Shown here piece by piece: positions 1 to 6,645 of a stretch of 11,770 nucleotides of DNA. The DNA is from Ferrovaceae bacterium. GTDB taxonomy: Bacteria > Pseudomonadota > Gammaproteobacteria > Burkholderiales > Ferrovaceae. The stretch covers positions 1 to 11,770 of the forward strand of contig DAIDTL010000018.1 of assembly GCA_027457225.1 (NCBI GenBank), read 5' to 3'. The notes beneath the pieces were generated by a model. That model saw only the letters and a list, made by a program, of their open reading frames with translations. It did no database searches and was not told the DNA's origin. The stretch's first letter is position 1, and every line of letters starts with the position of its first letter. Made by a program: the position numbers and the translations under genes.

Positions 1-114
1 GGCATACAGATCGTCCAGGGAATCGTCATCCAGATCGTCGCGATTCAAGGTCCTCACGGGTAGAATGGAACATTCGTTGTCGTCGGGAGTACTGTAAGTG
101 ATGCATGTCGTCAT
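1..114 (-). CDS. Unidentified protein, N-terminal fragment (runs off left edge)
   Basis: The minus strand has an ATG at 114-112 followed by 38 open codons up to the window edge. A good ribosome binding site (AAAGGAG) lies about 6 bases before the ATG. The visible protein begins MTTCITYSTPDDNECS and continues with an Asp-rich stretch (RDDLDDDSLDDLYA). It has no signal peptide or membrane segment. I do not recognise the family. The pattern of a short strand followed by an acidic helix start is loosely like the N-terminus of a GNAT acetyltransferase, but that is only a guess. The gene diverges from the EamA permease gene, and 72 bp separate the two starts (115-186). That gap must hold the promoters for both. 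The existence of the gene rests on the ribosome binding site and the open frame. Confidence 0.6.
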   Translation of the reverse strand, partial: MTTCITYSTPDDNECSILPVRTLNRDDLDDDSLDDLYA

Positions 115-186
115 TCTGATCTCCTTTAATTTGGTTTAAGTTCCATGGTGTCCCGGGGCAGTTAAACAGGCTGCTGTGACACCTTC

Positions 187-1113
187 ATGACAGGGAACAA
201 ATCTGGAATGATGGAAAATAGCGGTCCGCAACGCTGGTTGCCGCAACTGGCGCTGCTCGTTTTGTCGTTGATTTGGGGGTACACCTGGGTCATGGCCAAG
301 GAGGGTTTGGATTTTGCGCCTCCGGTGGCCTTTGCTGCTCAACGCTGCGTTGGGGGCGCGCTGGCTTTGATGCTGGTGCTCAAGCTCAGCGGGCGTTCGA
401 TGCGCTGGGTTGCTCCTGGCGCAACATTGGCCATCGGCCTGGTTCAGGTGGCCGGGTTCACGCTCCTGCAAACCTGGGCACTCGTGGAAGGGGGGCCAGG
501 AAAAACGGCTGTCCTGATCTATACCATGCCGATATGGACCTTGCTGCTGGCCTGGTGGATTCTGGGTGAACGTATACGCGGCATACAATGGCTGGCTGCG
601 GTCATTACGTTGACGGGGTTGATACTGATCATCGAGCCTTGGGACATGCAATCCAGCCCGTTAAGCAAGTTTTTGGGACTCATGGCCGCAGTGTGCTGGG
701 CTGTTGGGACCATCCTGGTCAAACGCTTGCGGGCACGCCAATCGGTGGATCTGCTTGCCCTGACTACGTGGCAGATGATTGTTGGATCGATCCCGCTGGT
801 ATTGCTGGCATGGGTAGTGCCGGAGCCTGCAACGCAATGGTCGTCCCATTACCTGGGAATTCTGGTCTTTATGTCCGTAGCCAGCACGGCCCTGTGTTGG
901 TGGCTCTGGATCTATATCCTTGATCGTGTACCGGCCTGGGAGGCCAGCTTGTCGGTGTTGGGTACCCCGGCAATCGCCATTCTTTCATCCCGGCTGTTGA
1001 CGGGAGAAAGTTTCAAAATTCCTGAAGTGGCCGGGATTCTGTTAATCGGGGCAGGGTTGTTGTTGCTGGCCTTGATCGGATGGTTTGTCAGTCGCCGGAT
1101 GACCCAGAGCTGA
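187..1113 (+). CDS. EamA/DMT-superfamily permease
   Basis: This is an inner-membrane drug/metabolite transporter of the EamA (RhaT-like) type, 308 aa, the usual length of the family. About ten hydrophobic segments are visible, arranged as two EamA repeats (about residues 18-150 and 160-295). The first repeat carries PIWTLLLAWWILGE (115-128) and the second TPAIAILSSRLLTGE (260-274). This is the paired '(P)...L(L/T)GE' signature typical of the family. The substrate cannot be inferred; relatives export amino acids, cofactors or other small metabolites. The start is uncertain. ATG 187 has no clear ribosome binding site, while ATG 208 has AGGGA 11 bases upstream and would give a protein 7 residues shorter. 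The gene stands directly upstream of cbbL in the same direction, with 127 bp between them. The spacing and the separate cbbL leader suggest it is not part of the RuBisCO operon. Confidence 0.85.
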   Translation: MTGNKSGMMENSGPQRWLPQLALLVLSLIWGYTWVMAKEGLDFAPPVAFAAQRCVGGALALMLVLKLSGRSMRWVAPGATLAIGLVQVAGFTLLQTWALVEGGPGKTAVLIYTMPIWTLLLAWWILGERIRGIQWLAAVITLTGLILIIEPWDMQSSPLSKFLGLMAAVCWAVGTILVKRLRARQSVDLLALTTWQMIVGSIPLVLLAWVVPEPATQWSSHYLGILVFMSVASTALCWWLWIYILDRVPAWEASLSVLGTPAIAILSSRLLTGESFKIPEVAGILLIGAGLLLLALIGWFVSRRMTQS

Positions 1114-1162
1114 CCGGGACGTTATATAAGCGATTCTGATGAAAGCAATCAAAATAATTTAA

Positions 1163-1190
1163 TTTACTTATGCATGGATGTATTTAAGAT
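1163..1190 (+). promoter_or_regulatory. Candidate sigma-70-like promoter of the cbb operon
   Basis: In the AT-rich gap before cbbL, TTTACT (1163-1168) and TAAGAT (1185-1190) are spaced by 16 bases. Each matches 4 of 6 bases of the -35 and -10 consensus. The spacer contains ATGCATGGATGTAT, an imperfect dyad (ATGCAT/ATGTAT) that could be a regulator half-site. I did not find a clean LysR-type CbbR motif. This is a weak prediction from inspection only. Confidence 0.3.
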
Positions 1191-1240
1191 AGAGGCCTTA
1201 CAAGACCTACCCATCGCACAGACTCTAAGGGAGAAAGACT

Positions 1241-2662
1241 ATGGCAGTAAAAACCTACAATGCTGGTGTGAAGGAGTACCGCCAGACTTACTGGACGCCG
1301 GAATACACCCCCAAGGACACCGATCTCCTGGCCTGCTTCAAGATTACCCCGCAACCGGGTGTGGATCGCGAAGAAGTGGCAGCAGCTGTTGCTGCAGAGT
1401 CTTCCACCGGCACCTGGACGACGGTCTGGACGGATCTGCTGACTGATCTTGACTACTACAAGGGGCGCGCCTATCGCATTGAAGATGTGCCCGGCGACGA
1501 TACCTGCTTTTATGCTTTTGTGGCTTACCCGATCGACCTTTTTGAAGAGGGTTCAGTCGTTAACGTGCTGACTTCCCTGGTGGGTAATGTGTTTGGATTA
1601 AAGGCGCTGCGTGCCTTACGTTTGGAGGATGTGCATTTCCCCATCGCCTACGTCATGACTTGTGGCGGCCCACCCCAGGGCATTCAGGTGGAACGCGACA
1701 AGATGAACAAGTATGGCCGTCCCCTGCTGGGCTGCACCATCAAGCCCAAGTTGGGACTGTCCGCCAAAAATTATGGCCGTGCAGTTTACGAATGCCTGCG
1801 CGGCGGTCTTGATTTCACAAAGGATGACGAAAACGTCAACAGCCAGCCCTTCATGCGTTGGCGTGATCGTTTTGAGTTCGTGCAGGAGGCCACCCTTAAA
1901 GCACAGCGCGAGACTGGAGAACGCAAAGGACACTATCTCAACGTGACGGCGCCAACTCCGGAAGACATGTACAAACGGGCTGAATTTGCCAAGGAAATCG
2001 GCGCCCCCATCATCATGCATGACTATCTGACCGGTGGGTTGACGGCAAATACCGGACTGGCCAATTGGTGTCGGGACAACGGCATGCTGTTGCACATTCA
2101 CCGCGCCATGCATGCTGTGCTGGACCGCAACCCGCACCACGGTATCCACTTCCGCGTACTGACCAAAGTCCTGCGGTTGTCTGGCGGAGACCACCTGCAC
2201 TCCGGTACCGTGGTAGGAAAGCTGGAAGGTTCACGCGAAGCCACGCTGGGATGGATCGACATCATGCGTGACGAATACATCAAAGAAGACCGCAGCCGCG
2301 GTATTTTCTTCGATCAGGACTGGGGCGCCATGCCCGGCGTGTTCCCGGTGGCTTCCGGGGGCATTCATGTCTGGCATATGCCAGCATTGGTCAACATCTT
2401 TGGTGATGATTCAGTGCTTCAGTTTGGTGGCGGCACCTTGGGCCATCCGTGGGGCAATGCCGCGGGGGCAGCAGCCAACCGCGTGGCACTGGAAGCTTGT
2501 GTGGCCGCACGCAATCAGGGCATTGCCATAGAAAAAGAAGGCAAGGCTGTGTTGACCAAAGCGGCCGAGCATAGCCCGGAACTCAAGATTGCCATGGAAA
2601 CCTGGAAGGAAATCAGGTTCGAATTTGATACCGTGGACAAACTGGACGTTGCCCACAAATAA
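1241..2662 (+). CDS. cbbL: RuBisCO large subunit, form IA
   Basis: CbbL is the catalytic subunit of ribulose-1,5-bisphosphate carboxylase/oxygenase, the CO2-fixing enzyme of the Calvin-Benson cycle. It works in the cytoplasm as an L8S8 complex. The 473 residues match a full-length form I enzyme. Key residues are all present with an offset of 7 from spinach numbering: catalytic K168 and K170 in TIKPKLG, the carbamylated K194 with metal ligands D196 and E197 in GGLDFTKDDENVN, and the loop-6 lysine K327 in GKLEGSREATLGW. The N-terminus (MAVKTYNAGVKEYRQTYW) and the downstream cbbS-cbbQ-cbbO order place it in form IA, non-carboxysomal IAq type. No carboxysome gene is adjacent. The ATG has a strong ribosome binding site (AAGGGAG, 1227-1233). 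This is the first gene of the operon that runs to 6581. Confidence 0.98.
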   Translation: MAVKTYNAGVKEYRQTYWTPEYTPKDTDLLACFKITPQPGVDREEVAAAVAAESSTGTWTTVWTDLLTDLDYYKGRAYRIEDVPGDDTCFYAFVAYPIDLFEEGSVVNVLTSLVGNVFGLKALRALRLEDVHFPIAYVMTCGGPPQGIQVERDKMNKYGRPLLGCTIKPKLGLSAKNYGRAVYECLRGGLDFTKDDENVNSQPFMRWRDRFEFVQEATLKAQRETGERKGHYLNVTAPTPEDMYKRAEFAKEIGAPIIMHDYLTGGLTANTGLANWCRDNGMLLHIHRAMHAVLDRNPHHGIHFRVLTKVLRLSGGDHLHSGTVVGKLEGSREATLGWIDIMRDEYIKEDRSRGIFFDQDWGAMPGVFPVASGGIHVWHMPALVNIFGDDSVLQFGGGTLGHPWGNAAGAAANRVALEACVAARNQGIAIEKEGKAVLTKAAEHSPELKIAMETWKEIRFEFDTVDKLDVAHK

Positions 2663-2702
2663 GTACCGGTCCAATGGTTAACCAAAATTTAAGGAGTGCT
2701 TC

Positions 2703-3059
2703 ATGAGCGAAGTCATGGACTACAAATCGCGTTTAAGCGATCCCGCCAGCCGCAAGTTTGAGACTTTTTCCTATCTCCCTGCCATGACGGCCGAAGAGAT
2801 CAAGAAACAGGTGGAATATCTGATCAAGAAAGGCTGGAACCCGGCCATTGAGCATATTGAACCGGAGTACCTGATGGACTCATACTGGTACATGTGGAAA
2901 CTGCCGATGTTTGGTGAAACCGATGTCAACAGGATTCTGGCTGAGGCTGATGCTTGTCATAAGGCCAATCCCAACAATCATGTGCGTCTCATCGGCTACG
3001 ACAACTTCAGGCAATCGCAAGGGGCTTCAATGGGGATTTTTCGCGGCAAGACGATTTGA
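2703..3059 (+). CDS. cbbS: RuBisCO small subunit, form I
   Basis: CbbS caps the L8 core of form I RuBisCO and is needed for full activity and CO2 specificity. The 118-residue length fits bacterial form IA small subunits. Recognisable features are the N-terminal RKFETFSYLP stretch, the YLIKKGWNPAIEH segment, the MDSYWYMWKLPMFGETD core and the C-terminal HVRLIGYDNFRQSQG stretch. It lies 40 bp behind cbbL and has its own strong ribosome binding site (AAGGAG, 2691-2696, 6 bases before ATG), so both subunits are probably made in quantity from one mRNA. It is followed within 30 bp by a strong terminator-like hairpin, which sets it apart from the activase genes downstream. Confidence 0.97.
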   Translation: MSEVMDYKSRLSDPASRKFETFSYLPAMTAEEIKKQVEYLIKKGWNPAIEHIEPEYLMDSYWYMWKLPMFGETDVNRILAEADACHKANPNNHVRLIGYDNFRQSQGASMGIFRGKTI

Positions 3060-3088
3060 TTTGAGAGGCACGGGTGTGCACTTTGAGC

Positions 3089-3119
3089 CCCCATTGCCGC
3101 AAGGTGGCGGGGTTTTTTT
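3089..3119 (+). terminator. Intrinsic terminator/attenuator between cbbS and cbbQ
   Basis: A hairpin with arms CCCCATTGCC (3089-3098) and GGTGGCGGGG (3103-3112) closes a GCAA (GNRA-type) tetraloop. The stem has ten positions with one A/C mismatch and three G-T wobbles. Seven T residues follow directly (3113-3119). This has all the parts of a rho-independent terminator. It sits inside the operon, so partial readthrough would lower cbbQ and cbbO mRNA relative to cbbLS and may also protect the cbbLS 3' end. Confidence 0.85.
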
Positions 3120-3134
3120 ATGGCGAGATTGATG

Positions 3135-3938
3135 ATGAGCGATATCCTTTCCCAGTACCGGATCAGCACCGAACCTTACTACCGTTCCATGGCAGACGAA
3201 GTCGAATTGTTTCAGGCAGCCTACACGGTGCGGATGCCGATGATGCTGAAAGGCCCCACAGGCTGCGGCAAGACACGTTTTGTGGAACATATGGCTTATA
3301 CCTTGGGTAAACCCCTGGTGACTGTGGCCTGCAACGAGGACATGACGGCTTCCGACCTGGTCGGGCGATTTTTGCTGGATGCCCAGGGGACGCGTTGGCA
3401 GGATGGCCCGTTGGCCCTTGCGGCGCGACACGGCGCCATTTGTTACCTGGATGAAGTGGTCGAGGCGCGCCAGGACACCATCGTGGTCATTCACCCGCTA
3501 ACGGATAACCGGCGTGTCCTTCCTCTGGAAAAGAAGGGCGAGCTGGTCAAGGCACACCCCGATTTTCAGCTGGTGATTTCCTATAACCCGGGTTACCAGA
3601 GCTTGATGAAGGATCTCAAACAATCTACCAAACAGCGTTTTGGGGCGCTGGATTTTAATTATCCCGAACATGCCATCGAAACTGAGATCGTGGCTCACGA
3701 AACCGGTGTCTCCCAGGAAGTCGCAGGCAAACTGGTTTCCATTGCCGAACGTGCACGAAACCTGAAAGGGCATGGTCTGGATGAAGGCATTTCCACACGT
3801 ATGTTGATTTATGCAGGCAGTCTCATTGCTACCGGGATCGAGGCCAGAAATGCCTGTCGGGTTACGCTGGTGCGCCCCATCACGGATGATCCGGATATGC
3901 GCGATGCGCTGGATGCCGCTGTGACCACTTTCTTTTAG
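3135..3938 (+). CDS. cbbQ: RuBisCO activase AAA+ ATPase CbbQ
   Basis: CbbQ is a MoxR-type AAA+ ATPase. Together with CbbO it remodels inhibited form I RuBisCO and releases tight-binding sugar phosphates (established for the CbbQO family). Counted from ATG 3120, Walker A is GPTGCGKT at residues 45-52 and Walker B is CYLDE with D111 and E112. A later segment, ISYNPGYQS, matches the conserved sensor region. I chose the start at 3135 (267 aa) because MSDILSQYRISTEPYYRSMADEVEL has the typical CbbQ N-terminus. ATG 3132 and ATG 3120 are also in frame. ATG 3120 begins immediately after the terminator T-tract, where initiation is less plausible. The ribosome binding site is weak (GGCGAG near 3122-3127), in keeping with low expression compared with cbbLS. 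The gene ends 13 bp before cbbO. Confidence 0.95.
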   Translation: MSDILSQYRISTEPYYRSMADEVELFQAAYTVRMPMMLKGPTGCGKTRFVEHMAYTLGKPLVTVACNEDMTASDLVGRFLLDAQGTRWQDGPLALAARHGAICYLDEVVEARQDTIVVIHPLTDNRRVLPLEKKGELVKAHPDFQLVISYNPGYQSLMKDLKQSTKQRFGALDFNYPEHAIETEIVAHETGVSQEVAGKLVSIAERARNLKGHGLDEGISTRMLIYAGSLIATGIEARNACRVTLVRPITDDPDMRDALDAAVTTFF

Positions 3939-3951
3939 GCAGAGTTGGGGT

Positions 3952-6279
3952 ATGGCTGTACACCTGGAAGATTACGCTGAACTGCTGGAGAGCTTGCCTG
4001 ACCCCTGCCGCCATGCCCTTCAGGATGAATGGGTGGAGGCTACAAAAATCCTGTCGGCGCGCGGACTCGACAATTATCTCAAGGGGGCCGAGGCCTTGGG
4101 GCGGCTTGGGCGAGGCACCGACCTGGTCCAGAACTGGATTAGTGCGGCCCCTCTGGTGGCTCAAGAGGTAGGGGAGGATAGCTTGCCGGACCTGGCGCAG
4201 ACGGCTCTGGGTTTTGCCTCCCGGACTTCCGGTGCGGTCATCGAATTACTGCTTTCAAGCGCACCCATTGCAGCGAAACGACTGGCGGATGGCACGCTGT
4301 TCAGCAACTATCTTCAATTTCTAAACCATCTGATTGGCCAGGCGCCACGCGGCATGCGTCCGATGCTCGACAATCTTGATACGCTGCTGGGCCAGCTGAC
4401 TCTGGGCGGGTTGCGACGCTGGGCAGTCTGGGGAGCGCATGCGCACCGCACCGATTATGCTGCCCAGATTGAATATTTCAATCTGGCGTCTAAAGATTCT
4501 CAGGCGATGCTGCAGAAAGAACGCAAAGGCACATTGTTTGTGGATGTTCAGCGTCGCATCAACATGTATCTGCGTGCCTTGTGGGCGCGGGATTTCTTCA
4601 TGCGGCCCACCTCCGGGGATTTCGAAACCCGGGAAGGGTACAGACCTTTCATCGAAGGGTATTTCCTGCATCTGCCGGATGCTTTCGATGATATGGCCGG
4701 AGTAAACGGGGTGGCATTATACCGTGCCGCTGCGGCTCATTGTGCCGCACATTTAGTGGAGACGACGGCACCCATTTCCGCGGAGCATCTCAATGCATTG
4801 CAGCAGGTTTTGATTGGCATCATCGAAGACGCCCGAGTGGAAGCGCTGACCATCCGGCGTTTTCCAGGGCTCAAGCAACTCTGGGCGCAGTGTCATACAG
4901 CCACCCCAGAATGGCATGGCAGCGCCGGGGATTATTTCAATCGATTGGCCCGCGCGCTGCTGGATGAGTGCTACCTTGATCCGGATCCCTGGATAGCGCG
5001 AGGTCGTGCACTTTTTGCAGAAGCCCACGACCGTTTGAGCAGCAATCAGGTGTCCTGGGACATCGGGGTGACCCTGGCCCATGAGTTCAAGGACAAGCAT
5101 CTGCCCTATCATCCGCGCACAGACCTGCTGAACGCTCCTTATCGGGATGACAATCGCTACCTCTGGGAATTCGAGGGGTTCGATCACATGGCCGCAATGG
5201 CTGCAGGGTACGACACCCCGCGCCAAGTACGACGTCAGGTCGGCCTGATGGAAATGGTCAATCACATCGACAGTGAGCTGGCTGGAGATGATGCCCAGGA
5301 AATCTGGGTTCTGGGAACCGAGTTGTTCCCTTATGAGGATGGGGGCAAAAGTTACAACGAGCTGGAAGGAAGGGAGCCTGTTTCCAGTCCATTCCATTAC
5401 GCGGAATGGGATTATCAGATCCAGCTTGAACGACCTGCCTGGGTCACGGTTGTGGAAAAGCGCCCGAAATCAGGCCCTCTGACATTGATTGACGACATTA
5501 CTGCGCGGCACCGACGCCTCATCGCGCAGATGAAATTTTTGCTGGACGCCATGCAACCCCAAGGGGTGACCCGCTTGCGCAAGCTTGAAGAGGGTGATGA
5601 AATTGATCTCAATGCAGCCATTGCCAGCACAATTGATTTACGCATGGGACTGCAGCCGGACCCGCGCATCATGATGCGCAGTATACGTAAGACTCGGGAC
5701 ATTTCGATCATGGTGTTGCTCGATTTGTCGGAATCCACCAACGAATCTGTGGCAGGCCAGGACTATACGGTGCTGGACCTGACTCGCGAGGCCGCTGTAT
5801 TGCTGGCGGACGCGATTTACAAGGTGGGCGACCCGTTTGCCATTCATGGTTTTTGTTCGGATGGCCGACACGATGTGGAATACTACCGTTTCAAAGATTT
5901 CAGCCAGCCCTACAACGAGGTGGCCAAAGCGCGCCTGGCGGGAATGAGCGGGAAGCTTTCCACGCGTATGGGGGCGGCGGTGCGCCACGCAACCCAGGAT
6001 TTCAGGCAACAACGTTCAGCCAGGAAATTGCTGCTGGTGATCACTGATGGCGAACCCGCGGATGTAGATGTTCGTGATCCCCAGTATCTGCGCTACGATA
6101 CCCGAAAGGCAGTGGAAGAGGCAAAGCGCCAGGGCATCATCACCTACTGCATGACACTGGACCCCCGGGCAGACCAGTACGTGTCGCGTATATTTGGGGT
6201 ACGCAACTACATGGTCGTGGATCAGGTGGCCCGTTTACCGGAAAAACTCCCATTACTCTATGCCGGATTGACGAGGTAA
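3952..6279 (+). CDS. cbbO: RuBisCO activase partner CbbO, VWA domain
   Basis: CbbO is the adaptor of the CbbQO activase. It docks on the CbbQ ring and binds RuBisCO through its C-terminal von Willebrand factor A domain (known for the family). The protein has 775 residues, in the family's normal range. The VWA domain occupies about residues 580-775 and has a complete metal-ion-dependent adhesion site: D591-x-S593-x-S595 in LLDLSEST, T671 in LSTRMG and D699 in ITDGEPAD. The long N-terminal part is largely helical in character and has no membrane segment. The ATG is preceded by GAGTTGGGG and lies 13 bp behind cbbQ, so the two are probably co-translated in matched amounts. The next gene follows after only 2 bp. 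Confidence 0.95.
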   Translation: MAVHLEDYAELLESLPDPCRHALQDEWVEATKILSARGLDNYLKGAEALGRLGRGTDLVQNWISAAPLVAQEVGEDSLPDLAQTALGFASRTSGAVIELLLSSAPIAAKRLADGTLFSNYLQFLNHLIGQAPRGMRPMLDNLDTLLGQLTLGGLRRWAVWGAHAHRTDYAAQIEYFNLASKDSQAMLQKERKGTLFVDVQRRINMYLRALWARDFFMRPTSGDFETREGYRPFIEGYFLHLPDAFDDMAGVNGVALYRAAAAHCAAHLVETTAPISAEHLNALQQVLIGIIEDARVEALTIRRFPGLKQLWAQCHTATPEWHGSAGDYFNRLARALLDECYLDPDPWIARGRALFAEAHDRLSSNQVSWDIGVTLAHEFKDKHLPYHPRTDLLNAPYRDDNRYLWEFEGFDHMAAMAAGYDTPRQVRRQVGLMEMVNHIDSELAGDDAQEIWVLGTELFPYEDGGKSYNELEGREPVSSPFHYAEWDYQIQLERPAWVTVVEKRPKSGPLTLIDDITARHRRLIAQMKFLLDAMQPQGVTRLRKLEEGDEIDLNAAIASTIDLRMGLQPDPRIMMRSIRKTRDISIMVLLDLSESTNESVAGQDYTVLDLTREAAVLLADAIYKVGDPFAIHGFCSDGRHDVEYYRFKDFSQPYNEVAKARLAGMSGKLSTRMGAAVRHATQDFRQQRSARKLLLVITDGEPADVDVRDPQYLRYDTRKAVEEAKRQGIITYCMTLDPRADQYVSRIFGVRNYMVVDQVARLPEKLPLLYAGLTR

Positions 6280-6281
6280 CC

Positions 6282-6581
6282 ATGGAACAACGCTATCGCG
6301 GCTTATTGAATGACGTCAATGGCGGCATGACGCATCTCGCCCAGATCATCAAGGACGCCTGGGTCTTCGGGCTGTTGCCAGAGGATCAGGATGGCACTGG
6401 CTGGAGCGCGGGGCAAATGCAGGCCTTATACGAAAAAGTCTATGCCGAGTGGGAAAAGTATGGTCATTTACCCAGTGGCTTGCCCGAAGCCTTGCGTGAG
6501 CGCTACATGCGCATTCATCAGGAAGCCATAGCGCGTGCCCGAGCCACTGGATGGGATCCGGAACTGGGGGAAGACGACTGA
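6282..6581 (+). CDS. Small unassigned protein coupled to cbbO
   Basis: This 99-residue protein starts 2 bp after the cbbO stop codon. Its ribosome binding site (GAGG, 6273-6276) lies inside the last cbbO codons. This points to translational coupling and to a role connected with the CbbQO activase or RuBisCO. The sequence is soluble, acidic and mostly helical, with aromatic residues spread through it (DAWVFGLLPED, AEWEKYGHLPSGLPE, ERYMRIHQEAIARARATGWDPELGEDD). It has no cysteine, no signal peptide, no membrane segment and no motif that I recognise as enzymatic. I do not know a named family for it. A chance open frame is unlikely given the spacing, the ribosome binding site, the full use of the gap and the protein-like composition. 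Its function is unknown. Confidence 0.8.
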   Translation: MEQRYRGLLNDVNGGMTHLAQIIKDAWVFGLLPEDQDGTGWSAGQMQALYEKVYAEWEKYGHLPSGLPEALRERYMRIHQEAIARARATGWDPELGEDD

Positions 6582-6582
6582 A

Positions 6583-6645
6583 GGGCAGAAAAAATAAAAA
6601 ATGGGGTCAAACCGCATTTTTCATTGGAGTCTGCCCCCATTTTTT
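6583..6645. repeat. Dispersed-repeat-like inverted sequence
   Basis: Two nested inverted pairs occur here. GGGCAGA (6583-6589) pairs with TCTGCCC (6630-6636), and AAAAAATGGGG (6596-6606) pairs with CCCCATTTTTT (6635-6645). The pairs share bases 6635-6636, so they are alternatives. The GGGGTCA...GAGTCTGCCCCC pattern resembles short palindromic repeats scattered through betaproteobacterial genomes and often linked to REP-associated transposases. That likeness is from memory and untested. Part of the repeat encodes the end of the MFS permease gene. Confidence 0.5.
6596..6645. terminator. Bidirectional terminator between convergent genes
   Basis: The perfect 11-bp arms AAAAAATGGGG (6596-6606) and CCCCATTTTTT (6635-6645) enclose a 28-base loop. 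Read on either strand, the stem ends in a run of six T residues. This suits termination of the cbb operon (stop at 6581) and of the opposing permease gene (stop at 6607). On the minus strand the structure overlaps the last permease codons, so it would end transcription at or inside the stop region. Confidence 0.6.

Noticed and set aside
1114..1240. A CbbR (LysR-type) binding site before cbbL
   Set aside because: Several AT-rich stretches look suggestive, but none matched the TNA-N7-TNA pattern when checked base by base.
1616..2200. A 194-codon open frame on the minus strand inside cbbL
   Set aside because: It lies fully within the highly conserved cbbL gene, has no ribosome binding site or family features, and reflects the codon bias of the real gene.
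4753..5397. A 214-codon open frame on the minus strand inside cbbO
   Set aside because: It is a shadow of the cbbO reading frame; the residue composition is not protein-like and the true gene has intact VWA motifs.
1241..6581. A carboxysome or other microcompartment operon
   Set aside because: No shell protein, CsoS2, carbonic anhydrase or Form IAc neighbour is present; cbbQ and cbbO follow directly.
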